Shown: positions 1-8,205, counted from the stretch's first letter. The stretch: 11,042 nucleotides of DNA from Coemansia sp. RSA 922 (GCA_027577415.1 JANBQS010000869.1:1-11042), one strand, 5' to 3'. A program made the numbers and translations. The notes: generated by a model from the sequence alone, not told the origin.

Positions 1-1046
1 AAAATGGTGAGAGTATATATTTTGTGTGGAAGCGCAGGGGTGTGTTGGAGAAGAGGACTGCGGCTTGGTAAAAAAAATGAGAAATGAGGAAAAAAGGGAA
101 ATGGCGTGGCCGTTAGGAGAGGAGAGGCGCTGGGCGAAGGGATGTAGTGAACGAGAAGGCGTAATAACAACAGAACCAGAGAATAAAATGGAAAGGGAAT
201 ACAAAACATGCAGCCTCGTGTGAAGCGCTATTTATGGCGGAAGGCGTCTCTGTAAGAGCTGGCCTGTTCCAGTAAGAAATCGAGACAAAAGGGATGGCTT
301 TTTTTTTTTCGTAATGTACATTATTCAAGAACTTCAAGTTTCTCACTCACACTAAGCCGCACATATATCGAGTCTGGGCGATTATTGCTATGTGCAAACA
401 ATCGGCGTGACTGGATTTTTTACATTGCGCTGGTCTGAATGAATAGACAACACAATGGGAAGAGAGGAAAATATGATAACATGCAAAAATTTTCCCAGTC
501 GATATAGAAGCCAGCAACAATCGACTATAAGGACAATGTCTAGTTGACCCTTTTTGCTCCAGTAACAATCGGAATAGCGAAACAAAGACATCATGCGGTC
601 TGGCCCAACAACTCCAAGCCGCAATATAAAATACAAAAATACTTACCCAGCTCTCCACCTAAAAATAAAATCGTAGTTGCTGTGCGTGGCCAGCAGCCGA
701 AATTAACGAGAAAAAATATAGAGCGAAAATAAGAGTAATGATAATCAGCGGTGTATGAAATATAGAATATAGACGAGAAAGAGCTAGCTCTATCCATCCA
801 CATTCCCCTGTTGCTAACAGCTCGATAGCCTAGTACTACTACCGCTAGTTTGTCCCCCCTTTTTCGCCGTTGGCCGTCGAGACCGGAGCGGCAATGTATT
901 ACTGCACAAGCCGCCAACGGTCCCTACTTTTTTTTTGCTGAACATGAGCACAACGTTGGCCAAAAAAGTATTGTGCATCGCCATTGGCTGAGTCCATAGA
1001 TCTCTACTGCTCAGCAGCTCGACTCCAACTCGATTCGAGGGACTGA
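1..1046. other. Left intergenic region, no supported gene
   Basis: No reading frame here has a convincing ATG start, recognisable motif or coding-like composition. The first 300 bases are rich in A and G on the + strand, so the minus strand is pyrimidine-rich there, as the sense strand is ahead of the other genes in this window; this would suit the promoter or leader of a leftward gene beyond the left edge. A donor-like GTAAGT lies on the minus strand at 646–641, preceded by CTGG, but I could not pair it with a coding exon. An ATTGG (inverted CCAAT) lies at 983–987. The short open frames on both strands look like chance. Confidence 0.5.
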
Positions 1047-1157
1047 TCGGGTTGCGAGCTAGGTCTGTCACAGCGCCAAAAGTGTGGCGGGACTATATCT
1101 CGCGACCACGCGACAGACTGCATCGGTTCCACCACTAAGCTTGGCCCTATCATTGTA

Positions 1158-1400
1158 ACTGCTCTCCGCAAGCTATGCTGGCAACAACAGCAACGCCTAC
1201 AACATGAAAATGCCATTGATTCTGCGCTCATGGCTCTAAACAAGAACGATATGGCTAGTGCGATTAAGATTTGACAAGATCTACACCCAATACCACGGCA
1301 GACGCTTGCCTATAAAGCAGTTCACGCCTCGGGCGCTCGAGTAGACAACAGTATTCTACGCACCGGCTTCACGCTCTTTCCATCCTCACATCTAATCGCT
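1158..1400 (+). pseudogene. Relic of a helix-turn-helix (pogo/Tigger or Psq-like) transposase N-terminus
   Basis: One frame, read from 1158, stays open to a TAA at 1401–1403 apart from a single TGA at 1272–1274. A glutamine-rich lead (WQQQQRLQ, 1179–1202) is followed by HENAIDSALMALNKN (1203–1247), DMASAIKI (1248–1271), the stop, and IPRQTLAYKA (1290–1319). This is the spacing of a Psq/pogo-type helix-turn-helix: a first helix with an 'E..I..AL.AL' pattern, a second with 'A.AI', then 'hPRxTL' opening the recognition helix. In pogo-family transposases and related CENP-B-like proteins this domain binds the element ends. No in-frame ATG lies upstream, an in-frame TGA lies at 1044–1046, and no DDE catalytic domain follows, so the copy is dead. 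It could also be a remnant of a host Psq-domain gene, or a chance resemblance. The family call is from memory of the pattern, not a search. Confidence 0.4.
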
Positions 1401-1403
1401 TAA

Positions 1404-1553
1404 TCGGCTGCTACTGCTTTTCCAGCAGCTAGCACTTTCCACAACTTATTGTATCCAAGATACGGTTGGTATCAATTATAATATACACTTATTCTTCTGT
1501 CGTGAGACCAAGCCACAGATATGGCCTGTACGTTGAGCGTGCGAGTTTATTTT
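1404..1553. other. Non-coding spacer with imperfect repeat of an upstream block
   Basis: CTACTGCT followed by CAGCAGCT occurs at 1411–1430 (four-base gap) and also at 1004–1019 (no gap). The two copies flank the transposase relic. Within the right copy GCTGCT and AGCAGC can pair as a hairpin. The two blocks could be remnants of element ends or simple CAG/CTG-rich chance similarity. The rest is AT-rich and shows nothing else. Confidence 0.25.
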
Positions 1554-1582
1554 TTGTGTACCCACCTTCTCGGTGTACACAA
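1554..1582. repeat. Inverted repeat with 8-base arms
   Basis: TTGTGTAC at 1554–1561 is the exact reverse complement of GTACACAA at 1575–1582, with a 13-base centre. CC and GG next to the arms could extend the stem past a bulged T. A second, imperfect hairpin (CTAAAAAAG / CTTTTTAG) follows at about 1599–1621. Both are in the promoter-like region before the small cysteine-rich gene. They may be protein-binding palindromes or chance; no function can be read from sequence. Confidence 0.35.
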
Positions 1583-1840
1583 CCAAATCTGAATCCAACT
1601 AAAAAAGCTTATCTTTTTAGGTAGATTTCCACGCCAACTCTTCCCGCGGTGAGATGGCATTGGCAGCTTCTTCACTCCGAAATAAAAAGCGGACGTGACA
1701 CAGGCAAGAAGGTGGGCTACTGACATCCAACCAATTCGGAAATAAGCGGAACACAGCGGTGATTTATTATTGCCGCTCTTTACTTCGGGCGTCTGCTCAC
1801 CTCCGGACAGGGCCGATCATCAAACGTAGTGGACTAGGTA

Positions 1841-1857
1841 GCCAATGAACCATTGGC
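1841..1857. promoter_or_regulatory. Palindromic pair of CCAAT boxes
   Basis: GCCAATG (1841–1847) and CATTGGC (1851–1857) are exact reverse complements separated by AAC, so a CCAAT box sits on each strand within 17 bases. CCAAT is the known site of the fungal Hap2/3/5 (NF-Y) complex. It lies about 90 bases upstream of the tandem TATA-like element and about 440 bases before the ATG at 2296, a plausible upstream-activator position for the small gene. Function is inferred. Confidence 0.4.
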
Positions 1858-1947
1858 CTGTGAAATCTCTGAAAAAAAAGTTTACATGTGAGAAGCCTTC
1901 TTGTCTACAGTGACTGGATTCCATTTCTGGAACTGTCAATTGAGTTG

Positions 1948-1965
1948 TATAAAGTGTATAAAGTG
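1948..1965 (+). promoter_or_regulatory. Tandem TATAAAGTG element, likely core promoter
   Basis: TATAAAGTG is repeated head to tail at 1948–1956 and 1957–1965. Each copy holds a TATAAA core-promoter match. A T/C-rich stretch begins about 15 bases downstream (from about 1980), the usual layout of a fungal TATA followed by a pyrimidine-rich initiation region. The next good ATG is at 2296. Doubling of the box is either a slippage duplication or a real double TATA. Confidence 0.45.
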
Positions 1966-1975
1966 TCCAGATAAA

Positions 1976-2295
1976 GGACACTCCCTCCTTTGCCTCTCTC
2001 TCTTCGTCTGGCGCTGAATTAATCTCTTTCTGCCTTTGTACACTCTCTAGTTCCTCTCCTCCCTCCTTTTTTTTCTTTTTGTTTGTTTACTGATTTTCTT
2101 TTGTGGCGAGAGATTGTACGTGTCTACGATCTTTCTGTAATTCACAAAGAACCTTTTTTTCGGGGGACGCGTTTGTCTTGGAAGAACTTGGTCGCTTAAA
2201 TAATCGTGGCCTCTTCATTTCGGTTTCCTTCTTTATCACAACCTTTCATTTTTTTTTTTGCACTTTCATTTTTTTTTTTCATCTTCTCATACACC
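1976..2295 (+). promoter_or_regulatory. Pyrimidine-rich leader of the small gene
   Basis: Two T/C-rich blocks (about 1980–2100 and 2210–2290, the second with two runs of ten or more T) bracket a mixed segment. They precede the ATG at 2296 as similar T-rich DNA precedes RHO1. A reading frame in phase with the small gene stays open back to about 2206, but contains no ATG before 2296 and would encode a phenylalanine stretch made from the T-runs. I therefore read it as untranslated leader. Confidence 0.5.
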
Positions 2296-2535
2296 ATGAT
2301 CAAGTGCGACTGCTGTGGATACGAGTGCGATTGCATGGACCTCTATTACGACCATATAATGTTCGACTCGAAGCATCACGAAATGGCGCAACGCGTAGTA
2401 GCTAAAGCACCGGCACCTAGGCGTATGAACCGTATCAATTCGGCGTACCGTAGTCGTAGCTCTCTGCTCCTGAAGCAGCCCTCGCAGTCAGCCACACCAA
2501 AGTCGTCGTTCATCTATGGAGAGTCTGCCTACTAG
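2296..2535 (+). CDS. Small cysteine-rich hypothetical protein, 79 residues
   Basis: I do not recognise this protein. The first ATG of the frame (context ACACCATGA, A at −3) opens a 79-codon frame ending in TAG. The N-terminus MIKCDCCGYECDC holds five cysteines (residues 4, 6, 7, 11, 13), followed by an acidic and aromatic stretch (MDLYYDH) and histidines at 20, 27 and 28, so metal binding or a disulphide knot is possible. The second half is basic and serine-rich (PRRMNRINSAYRSRSS) with several Arg-x-Ser sites and ends in SFIYGESAY. No signal peptide or membrane segment is seen from this start; a non-ATG extension would add a Phe-rich stretch, judged spurious. Upstream are CCAAT and TATA-like elements, and AT-rich DNA with poly(A)-signal-like AATATAAA follows. 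The gene is tail to tail with UFD2. Real-gene status is likely but unproven. Confidence 0.62.
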   Translation: MIKCDCCGYECDCMDLYYDHIMFDSKHHEMAQRVVAKAPAPRRMNRINSAYRSRSSLLLKQPSQSATPKSSFIYGESAY

Positions 2536-2767
2536 GCTCCTCTTTTTCTCACATTTTGTATTTTAAATTTTTTCTTGTACTATTCAATATAAAACAGACT
2601 TGCATTTTTAATCTTGTGCTACTGATGAAACTGCTTGGTCTCTTCTTCCCAAAAAAAACCTTATCTATCTATTTATATTTTACTCCCCCAACGCCGTATA
2701 TCCGCGTTTTAATTTGCGTTATCTCTATGCGGTGATTTAAAATGAATGTATTGAGCTCAACATGTCC
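2536..2767. other. Shared 3' region between convergent genes
   Basis: This 232-base AT-rich spacer separates the stop codon of the small + strand gene from that of the minus-strand UFD2. TTCAATATAAAAC at about 2582–2594 is a candidate poly(A) signal for the + strand gene. On the minus strand the complement of 2655–2690 reads AATATAAATAGATAGATAAG-like sequence, a candidate signal for UFD2. Their 3' untranslated regions may therefore overlap. No further gene is seen. Confidence 0.5.
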
Positions 2768-5700
2768 CTATTTGGATTGGTACTCTGCTATTTTTTCGGC
2801 TCGCCATTTGCTAATTTCCGCTTTGAGCTCTGGCATGGGCTCCAGCATATCAATAGTCAGAGGAGCGCGATTAAAGGGGTCGCGAGGATCACTGAGAAGC
2901 TGTCCCTTGATAGCCGATAGATCCATGATATTCCCAGACGTAGGCAAACGAACAGGATCCGAGATCAACGAGGCCAACAATGGGTCCAAGTACTCATCAG
3001 GAGCCACACTCTCCAGATAATCAATAACCTTGGAGTCGACCTTGGCATCTTTACATTTCGCAGCAAACTCCAATAACTGCTCCAAAGAGTGCGCATCTTT
3101 CAGCGAGCGACGCTCCAAAATAGTATAGGCTTCTTGGAATAGTCCCACAGAGTATGAGCGATCGTCATTGACTACGGCGGTAACGAATTTATCGACGGCT
3201 TCGTGTGCGTCCGTGGAGTAGAGTCCGAGGTGAATGTAGACGCTGGTAATTTCGGAGAGAAGTACGCGGGGACTGAATGAAAACCGGGCTTTCATATCGC
3301 GTACTCGTAGGTTCGAGCACTTGGGACCAGCCAGTTGTTTCAGGTTATAGTTCAGCATAGACGCCAGTCTATCTACCACTTCACCGGCCTGGAATGGTCT
3401 AGGGACGAGTTTGCTCAAATACGCCAGCATATGAACGGTCTCATGAGCCAAAGATACAAACGACCTTGCCATACGCTCGGCTTCTTGCAAGCGCCTTGTA
3501 GTTTCCTCCAACTGCTCGGGACTCTCGGCCTCTGCTCCGTGGTCAGCCTGGCGTTTCTCAATGTCTCTGATGATGGCCAATTTGCTCAGCGACTCGTCCA
3601 ACAAATAAGTCGTGTCTGTCATAAGCCGCGCCACAAACTCCTCAATGACCTGCTGGTCCTTACGCAAACTACCCGTCGTAGTATTCGAGTGCTTCTCTGT
3701 TCCGCTTTGCAGCAAAAAGAACCGCCTAGTAGCCTCAACGTAACTCTGTCCACGGGCCCACAGAGAGCGTAGAGTGCGTGCGATGTGGTAGCGGACGTTA
3801 AACTTTTCGTAAAACTGCGAGTGCGATCCAGTATGCTCAATATCCACGTAAAGTCGGAGCAAGGCGGGAACCAAATATGACCGAGCAATAGTGTTATTGT
3901 CTAGGCTCATTTGGAATCGGTTGATAGCCGGGTGCAAGCGCACTTGGTTTGGCATATTACCGCCCAAAGTATCCACGTAGTCGTCGTCCTCTCGCGGATC
4001 GCGATATGTCAACATATGCAATACATCTACCAGTCTTGACTTTAGGTGAGGGCTGCGAATAAAGGATGGGCGAGCCAAGAATACGACAGCGAATAGGGGC
4101 AAAATATCGTCAAACGTACGCAACTGCTCATTTCCACCTCCACCCACCTGCGCCGTACTGTCGATTAGTGTGTCGGGCGAGTGAGTAGTCAAAAAGAGAA
4201 TAAACTCGACTACGTCCTCGACAATAAACTGGGGAAGCATAGCCCACGACTCGGGGATCTCAGCCTCGCCGCTGCCCTCAGTGGGCATGGCAAACGGTCC
4301 GGCGTGAGGGAAAGCTGTGTGGGCATCGACCATACGCAATAAGAAGCACATAGTGAAGCGGTAGAACACCAGGATGTTGCTCAACCGGCGTGGGTCCAAG
4401 ATCTGCGCTTCCAGTGCGATCTTTTCACGCTTCATATCCGCCAACTGCGCGTTCCACCGCTGTATGGCCACAGGCAGGGTGGCACGCTGAGCCGGTGGCA
4501 AGAGCTCGGGAGAGGCCTGGATACGTGCAATCTCGCGTTTGAAGCGAGCCAACTCGCTTAGCTTATCAGTATACTGAGCAATCGTAGCTATAGGACCCAA
4601 ATGTAGAGCAGCTGCGGTAGTAAAGAAGCAGTCAGCGATAAACCCAGGCGCTCCTGACTGAGCCATGTTTAGGCGTCGCTCAAGAAAGGTGTCGACTAGC
4701 TGTTTGTCTGCGTTGATACGAGTCAGTTCGCGCCAGAATGTAGCAATTTCGTCTTGCGCGTCGTTAAGCCCATCAGAATTACGCATGGCGCGAGTAGTAA
4801 TCCAGTCGGCATCTACACGAGCAATGCGGCGGAGCTGAGCGTCGTTAGTAAACGGCTCCGAGAGTCGCAGCCACACTGACGCCAGGTTATCAGCAAACCC
4901 GTCGTCAACGACCTTGGTCGCATCGGCCTGCATACCAGAACGGCGGGCGTTAGTAGCCAATACCCTTAAAGTAAAGCTAGTCAGCTTGGCACGCTCCTCG
5001 GCACCAGCACGGACCAGGCGGTCGCAAATCTGGAACAATGCACTTTGCAAAAACTGCACAGTGTTGCGCAGACCAGCATGCAAGGCCTCGCAGTCCAGGG
5101 GGGAGCGCTCAGGAGCGTCGGCGTAATAAGTCTGCACAATAGCCTCGTCGGAAGAAGGGAATGCGCTAAAGCCCAAAAATATGCCCAACGCAGTGCCAGT
5201 CTGCATACGACGGCCTGAGCACTCTTCGGGGTCAAACGTAGCCATATGCACAAATGCCTGAGCAATCTCGCCATACGCCGTCAGAACCTCCAGCGCCTCG
5301 AGGAGCTTGCGGAACCCAGGCTGCAGCAGACTACGGTTGCTGCGGGCCAGAGAGCGCAGTCCCAACTCGCTAATGATAGGCGTCAATACTTCTGGCAGTC
5401 CGTCCTCAGCAAACCGCTTAATCAACTCGGCCAGTAACTCTGAGACCACAGCCTTGTTCGAGTCATTCTCAACGGACTCTGCCAGGAGCGCGTCAATGAT
5501 GATGCGCTGGCCGGGACGACCGACTCGGGCAAACATATCGGGTACTTGCAGTGTAAGGCCCATATATGATACCAGCAATGCCTGCATATCGCGCAGCACA
5601 CCAATACGCGACTCCCGCACTGATGCGTCTAGAGCCTTGCCCTTGGCTCCGCTCAGGTTCTCAATCACTGTGCGTACCGCACGCCAGCTGCCCAAGAGAT

Positions 5701-6028
5701 AATCAAACACGCCGATCCCGCTTGCCGACACCTCGTCAGGCTCCAATCGCGCCACAAGCACGCGCTCCATCGTAGTCTTTGTTATAAGAGCCGACATACC
5801 CTCTTCACGCAGCTCGTTGGCTACTACTGTCAGACACCGTCGTCCCTGCCGCTTTGTGTTTGATCCATCTAGCGTGACTGAGAGTATGCTTGAGAGCGCA
5901 TCATCCTGCCACTGTTCTGGCGTCTTTTCTGCCTACAAACAAGGGGAATGAAAGTTAGTGTGAGAGAGCCAATATACACCTATTGCGGTGATAGGTAGTG
6001 TATGCGTGTTTACCTTTGGAGTTGACAT
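2768..6028 (-). CDS. UFD2: Ubiquitin conjugation factor E4 (Ufd2/UBE4 family), two exons, 1059 residues
   Basis: E4 enzymes elongate ubiquitin chains on substrates already bearing ubiquitin, working with an E2 and Cdc48 to pass them to the proteasome (UFD and ER-associated degradation). Exon 1 is 6028–6014 (MSTPK); exon 2 is 5932–2768. The first ATG within the long open frame is at 5797, but 45 upstream codons stay open and encode the family's N-terminal pattern ([19 protein letters not shown], residues 10–28), so I chose the start at 6028. The Ufd2 core follows, with hallmarks [11 protein letters not shown] (712–722) and [18 protein letters not shown] (860–877). The C-terminal U-box (about 981–1055) has DEYLDPL, SDPVRLP and [14 protein letters not shown], with no zinc ligands, as expected. 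MDLSAIK (1008–1014) carries Leu where many relatives have Arg. Length is close to other fungal Ufd2 proteins (yeast is about 960). No break or frameshift is seen. It shares a divergent promoter with RHO1. Confidence 0.95.
5933..6013 (-). other. Intron 1 of UFD2 (81 bases, phase 0)
   Basis: On the minus strand, exon 1 ends ...CCAAAG at 6014, followed by GTAAAC (6013–6008). The acceptor TTTGTAG ends at 5933 and GCA begins exon 2 at 5932. The branch-site consensus CACTAAC is exact at 5960–5954, 21 bases before the acceptor. Splicing is in phase and joins MSTPK to AEKTPEQW. Without splicing, the TAG of the acceptor ends the open frame, so the family-typical N-terminal residues require this intron. 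Confidence 0.85.
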
Positions 6029-6422
6029 TATTGCAATAATAAAAAAGAAGGAGCACGAGAGAATTTTCGAAAAAGTGGAGAAGAAGAGCAGTCAAATTAG
6101 ACAGACAGAGCCTGATGACGCCAACTGAAGAGTGAGTGAGTCGGCTCACCCGCCTTGGTTCTCCCTGAGCCGCCCGGTTGAAATTTGTGACGCGGAGGAG
6201 GGGGTGGCTCGTTAGTATAGTGCCCAAAAAAAGTTCCGCCTTGAGATACAAATCATAACAACTCACTACTTTTTTTTTTTTTCACCACAAGTTTATTTTT
6301 TTTGTAATTTCTGGCGTTAATCAAACATCTCTTTTTACCTCTTTGTTTATTATTTTTCCAACAACAACAACAACAAAAAAGAGACAGTCTGCGTTCTCTG
6401 TACACCCACCCAAGTATTAATA
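6029..6422. promoter_or_regulatory. Divergent promoter between UFD2 and RHO1
   Basis: Only 394 bases separate the two start codons. A 13-T run (6270–6282) and an 8-T run (6296–6303) are poly(dA:dT) tracts, which are known to exclude nucleosomes. TGACGC occurs twice (6116–6121 and 6188–6193) and contains the TGACG half-site of CREB/ATF-type bZIP factors. GTGAG and CTCAC flank TCGG near 6137–6150 as a short palindrome. No clear TATAAA is present on either side, which would suit housekeeping genes. Factor assignment is inference. Confidence 0.6.
6359..6376 (+). repeat. (CAA)6 in the RHO1 leader
   Basis: Six CAA triplets are followed by a short A-run and end about 46 bases before the RHO1 ATG. 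CAA-rich leaders are known to be unstructured and well translated, so this may favour efficient RHO1 translation. It could equally be a neutral microsatellite. Confidence 0.6.
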
Positions 6423-7116
6423 ATGTCTGCCGATATCCGCCGTAAATTGGTCATCGTCGGCGATGGTGCTTGTGGAAAGACTTGTCTGCTTATTGTCTTT
6501 TCCAAGGGTGCCTTCCCTGAGGTAAAGTATAGCTAATTTCTGCACAAAAAAACACTGCTTGTCTAATTACAGTTCAGATGACTAATATGTTTACATTCCA
6601 ATTAACTGATTCACTTTTCTTTAGGCTTACGTGCCAACGGTGTTTGAAAACTACGTGGCGGACGTCGAGGTCGACAATAAGCGCGTAGAGCTGGCACTCT
6701 GGGATACTGCTGGGCAGGAGGACTACGACCGGCTGCGCCCACTGTCGTACCCGGACTCCCATGTGATTCTCATCTGCTTTGCTATTGATATGCCAGACTC
6801 GCTGGATAACGTTCAGGAGAAGTGGATATCCGAGGTTATGCACTTTTGCAAGGGCCTGCCTATTATCCTAGTGGGCTGCAAGATGGATACGCGTACCGAC
6901 CCTCAGGTTCTGGCGGAACTTGCCAAGTCGAATCAGGTTCCTATCAGTAATGAAAGGGGAAAGGAGGTCGGCCGGCTAATTGGTGCTACCAAGTACCTCG
7001 AGTGCTCGGCTAAGACTCGTGCGGGTGTTGATGATGTCTTTAGAGAGGCAACACGCGCTGCGTTGCTGGCCAAGCCTGGAAAGAAGAACAAGAATAGCAG
7101 ATGCCTCGTCCTGTAA
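6423..7116 (+). CDS. RHO1: Rho1-type small GTPase, two exons, 196 residues
   Basis: Rho1 is a membrane-anchored GTP switch; in fungi it activates glucan synthase and protein kinase C and steers actin and polarity. Exons are 6423–6521 and 6625–7116. All G-domain motifs are present: P-loop GDGACGKT (13–20), effector loop YVPTVFENY with Thr38 (35–43), DTAGQE with catalytic Gln64 (60–65), CKMD (118–121) and SAK (161–163). The Rho-specific insert follows CKMD ([14 protein letters not shown]). A basic tail (GKKNKNSR) ends in CLVL, a CAAX box whose final Leu predicts geranylgeranylation. Length is normal for the family. KGAFPEA (28–34) differs from the more common KDQFPEV of Rho proteins, next to the effector loop. 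The ATG has A at −3 and follows a CAA-rich leader. Rho1 fits better than Cdc42 or Rac because of [19 protein letters not shown]. Confidence 0.97.
6522..6624 (+). other. Intron of RHO1 (103 bases, phase 0)
   Basis: The donor GTAAAG follows codon 33 (Glu) and the acceptor CTTTAG ends at 6624, joining FPE to [10 protein letters not shown] exactly as the Rho family requires. Possible branch sites are CTAAT at 6582–6586 and AACTGAT at 6604–6610. A cryptic acceptor, ATTACAG ending at 6572, would add 52 bases and shift the frame, so it is unlikely to give a working protein. Confidence 0.93.
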
Positions 7117-7260
7117 ACTCAGCTCTTTTTCCTTTTTTTATCTTACGTTGCCTCTAGTCCCTCTTTTTTTTTTCCTCTCTTTCCTCTTATCTTCTCTTTG
7201 AAGCATTCAATACCTACTCTTTATCTATCCCACCATCTTTAATACATAAAATCACAAGGG
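7117..7260 (+). other. RHO1 3' untranslated region
   Basis: T/C-rich DNA follows the stop. AATACATAAAAT at about 7241–7252 and CAATACC near 7208 are candidate poly(A)-directing elements. No gene overlaps here. Confidence 0.45.
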
Positions 7261-8170
7261 CCCAGATATATGCTTTATGTTGGGCTATTGAAACTGTCAG
7301 ACGATTGATATGTTATGAATGTCTTGTATCGGTTAGCGAAATACGCACTGACAAAAAAAGGCTAATTAATAGATTACGCTTCTCTTTCTAATTCTCCATT
7401 TTGTCCGCTCATAGTCGACAAAGTACGGACATGTTGGCCATTGTCTATAGCAAGACTACGAATAGCGCAGACATTCAGCCATGTAGCAATGCCAGGTGGG
7501 AACAAAATAAGTTGTTTTTGGCGCTATTGTACTCCATACATACATTCTGTCTAGGACACAAAATGTCCGTTTTGTTTGCAGCAAAAGTGGAAAGATGTCT
7601 CTTTTTTTTCACTCTATTGTATGCCACACGCTCATGCATAAGAAATGAAATCTGAATGGAACACGCAGGTTTCCCCCTCTTTTTTTCTATTTGGTGAATT
7701 GTAGACATGAGTGCCTGTTTCTGCGGGTTGACAAGTCTAGAGAATTGACAGCAAGGGAAGAAAAAAAAAGAGACAGACATATAGAACAATTGCTTACGTA
7801 TTTGGAGCCCCTTGTAATTTTTAGCAACAAATGAATGAGGGAGCCCCACTTTTTTCTTCTTTTTTCCTCTGGGCATGCAGTCTGCTGCGCTTCTCGTTTC
7901 TTCAATACTACGTGTGAAAAAGCATATGTCAGTGATGGAAGCAGTGGCGGACAAAAAACGGAGGCGCGTGAACAAAAAATATAGAAAATTGAACTCTTAT
8001 GTCTTGTTTGAACACAACAACAATATCGGAAGAGACTCAACTAGAGCTTTTGACAGTTAGAATCTAATTGAGAAAACCTGCTCCTCCCCCCTCCTTCAGG
8101 TTGGTGACACATGCGTTAGAAGAGAGAGGGGTGCATTATCAGGGGTACTCCCCTTTTTTTTTCCCTCCCA
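7261..8170. other. Intergenic region downstream of RHO1, no convincing gene
   Basis: The DNA is AT-rich with A- and T-runs. A 166-codon minus-strand frame (7975–7475) starts at TTG, is full of lysine and phenylalanine runs made by homopolymers, and shows no motif; I treat it as chance. A + strand frame from ATG 7926 to TAG at 8060 could encode 44 residues with a basic cluster (KKRRRVNKKYRK) but has no other support. ACAAAATGTCCGTTTTGT at about 7558–7575 is a short hairpin-forming sequence. No tRNA or other RNA gene was recognised. Confidence 0.5.
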
Positions 8171-8205
8171 GCTGATGTTTGGCTTTATTTTTCGTATTTG
8201 CCACT

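Noticed and set aside
591..917. 108-codon minus-strand frame with a donor-like GTAAGT at 646–641
   Set aside because: It begins at TTG, has no recognisable motif, and no partner exon or acceptor could be paired within the window.
2206..2295. N-terminal extension of the small protein with a Phe-rich hydrophobic stretch (possible signal peptide)
   Set aside because: There is no ATG in the extension; the Phe residues come from T-runs typical of leaders here.
3308..3318. GTTCGAGC, resembling a tRNA T-loop
   Set aside because: It lies within UFD2 coding sequence and no cloverleaf arms or A/B box spacing surround it.
3335..3772. 145-codon + strand frame inside UFD2
   Set aside because: It lies wholly antisense to well-conserved E4 coding sequence; it and the other frames within 2768–5797 are shadows.
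6571..6572. Alternative RHO1 acceptor (ATTACAG)
   Set aside because: It would insert 52 bases and shift the frame; the acceptor at 6624 restores the conserved Rho sequence.
7475..7975. 166-codon open frame on the minus strand
   Set aside because: It starts at TTG, its Lys and Phe runs come from homopolymers, no domain is recognisable, and a purine-rich strand tends to lack stop codons by chance.
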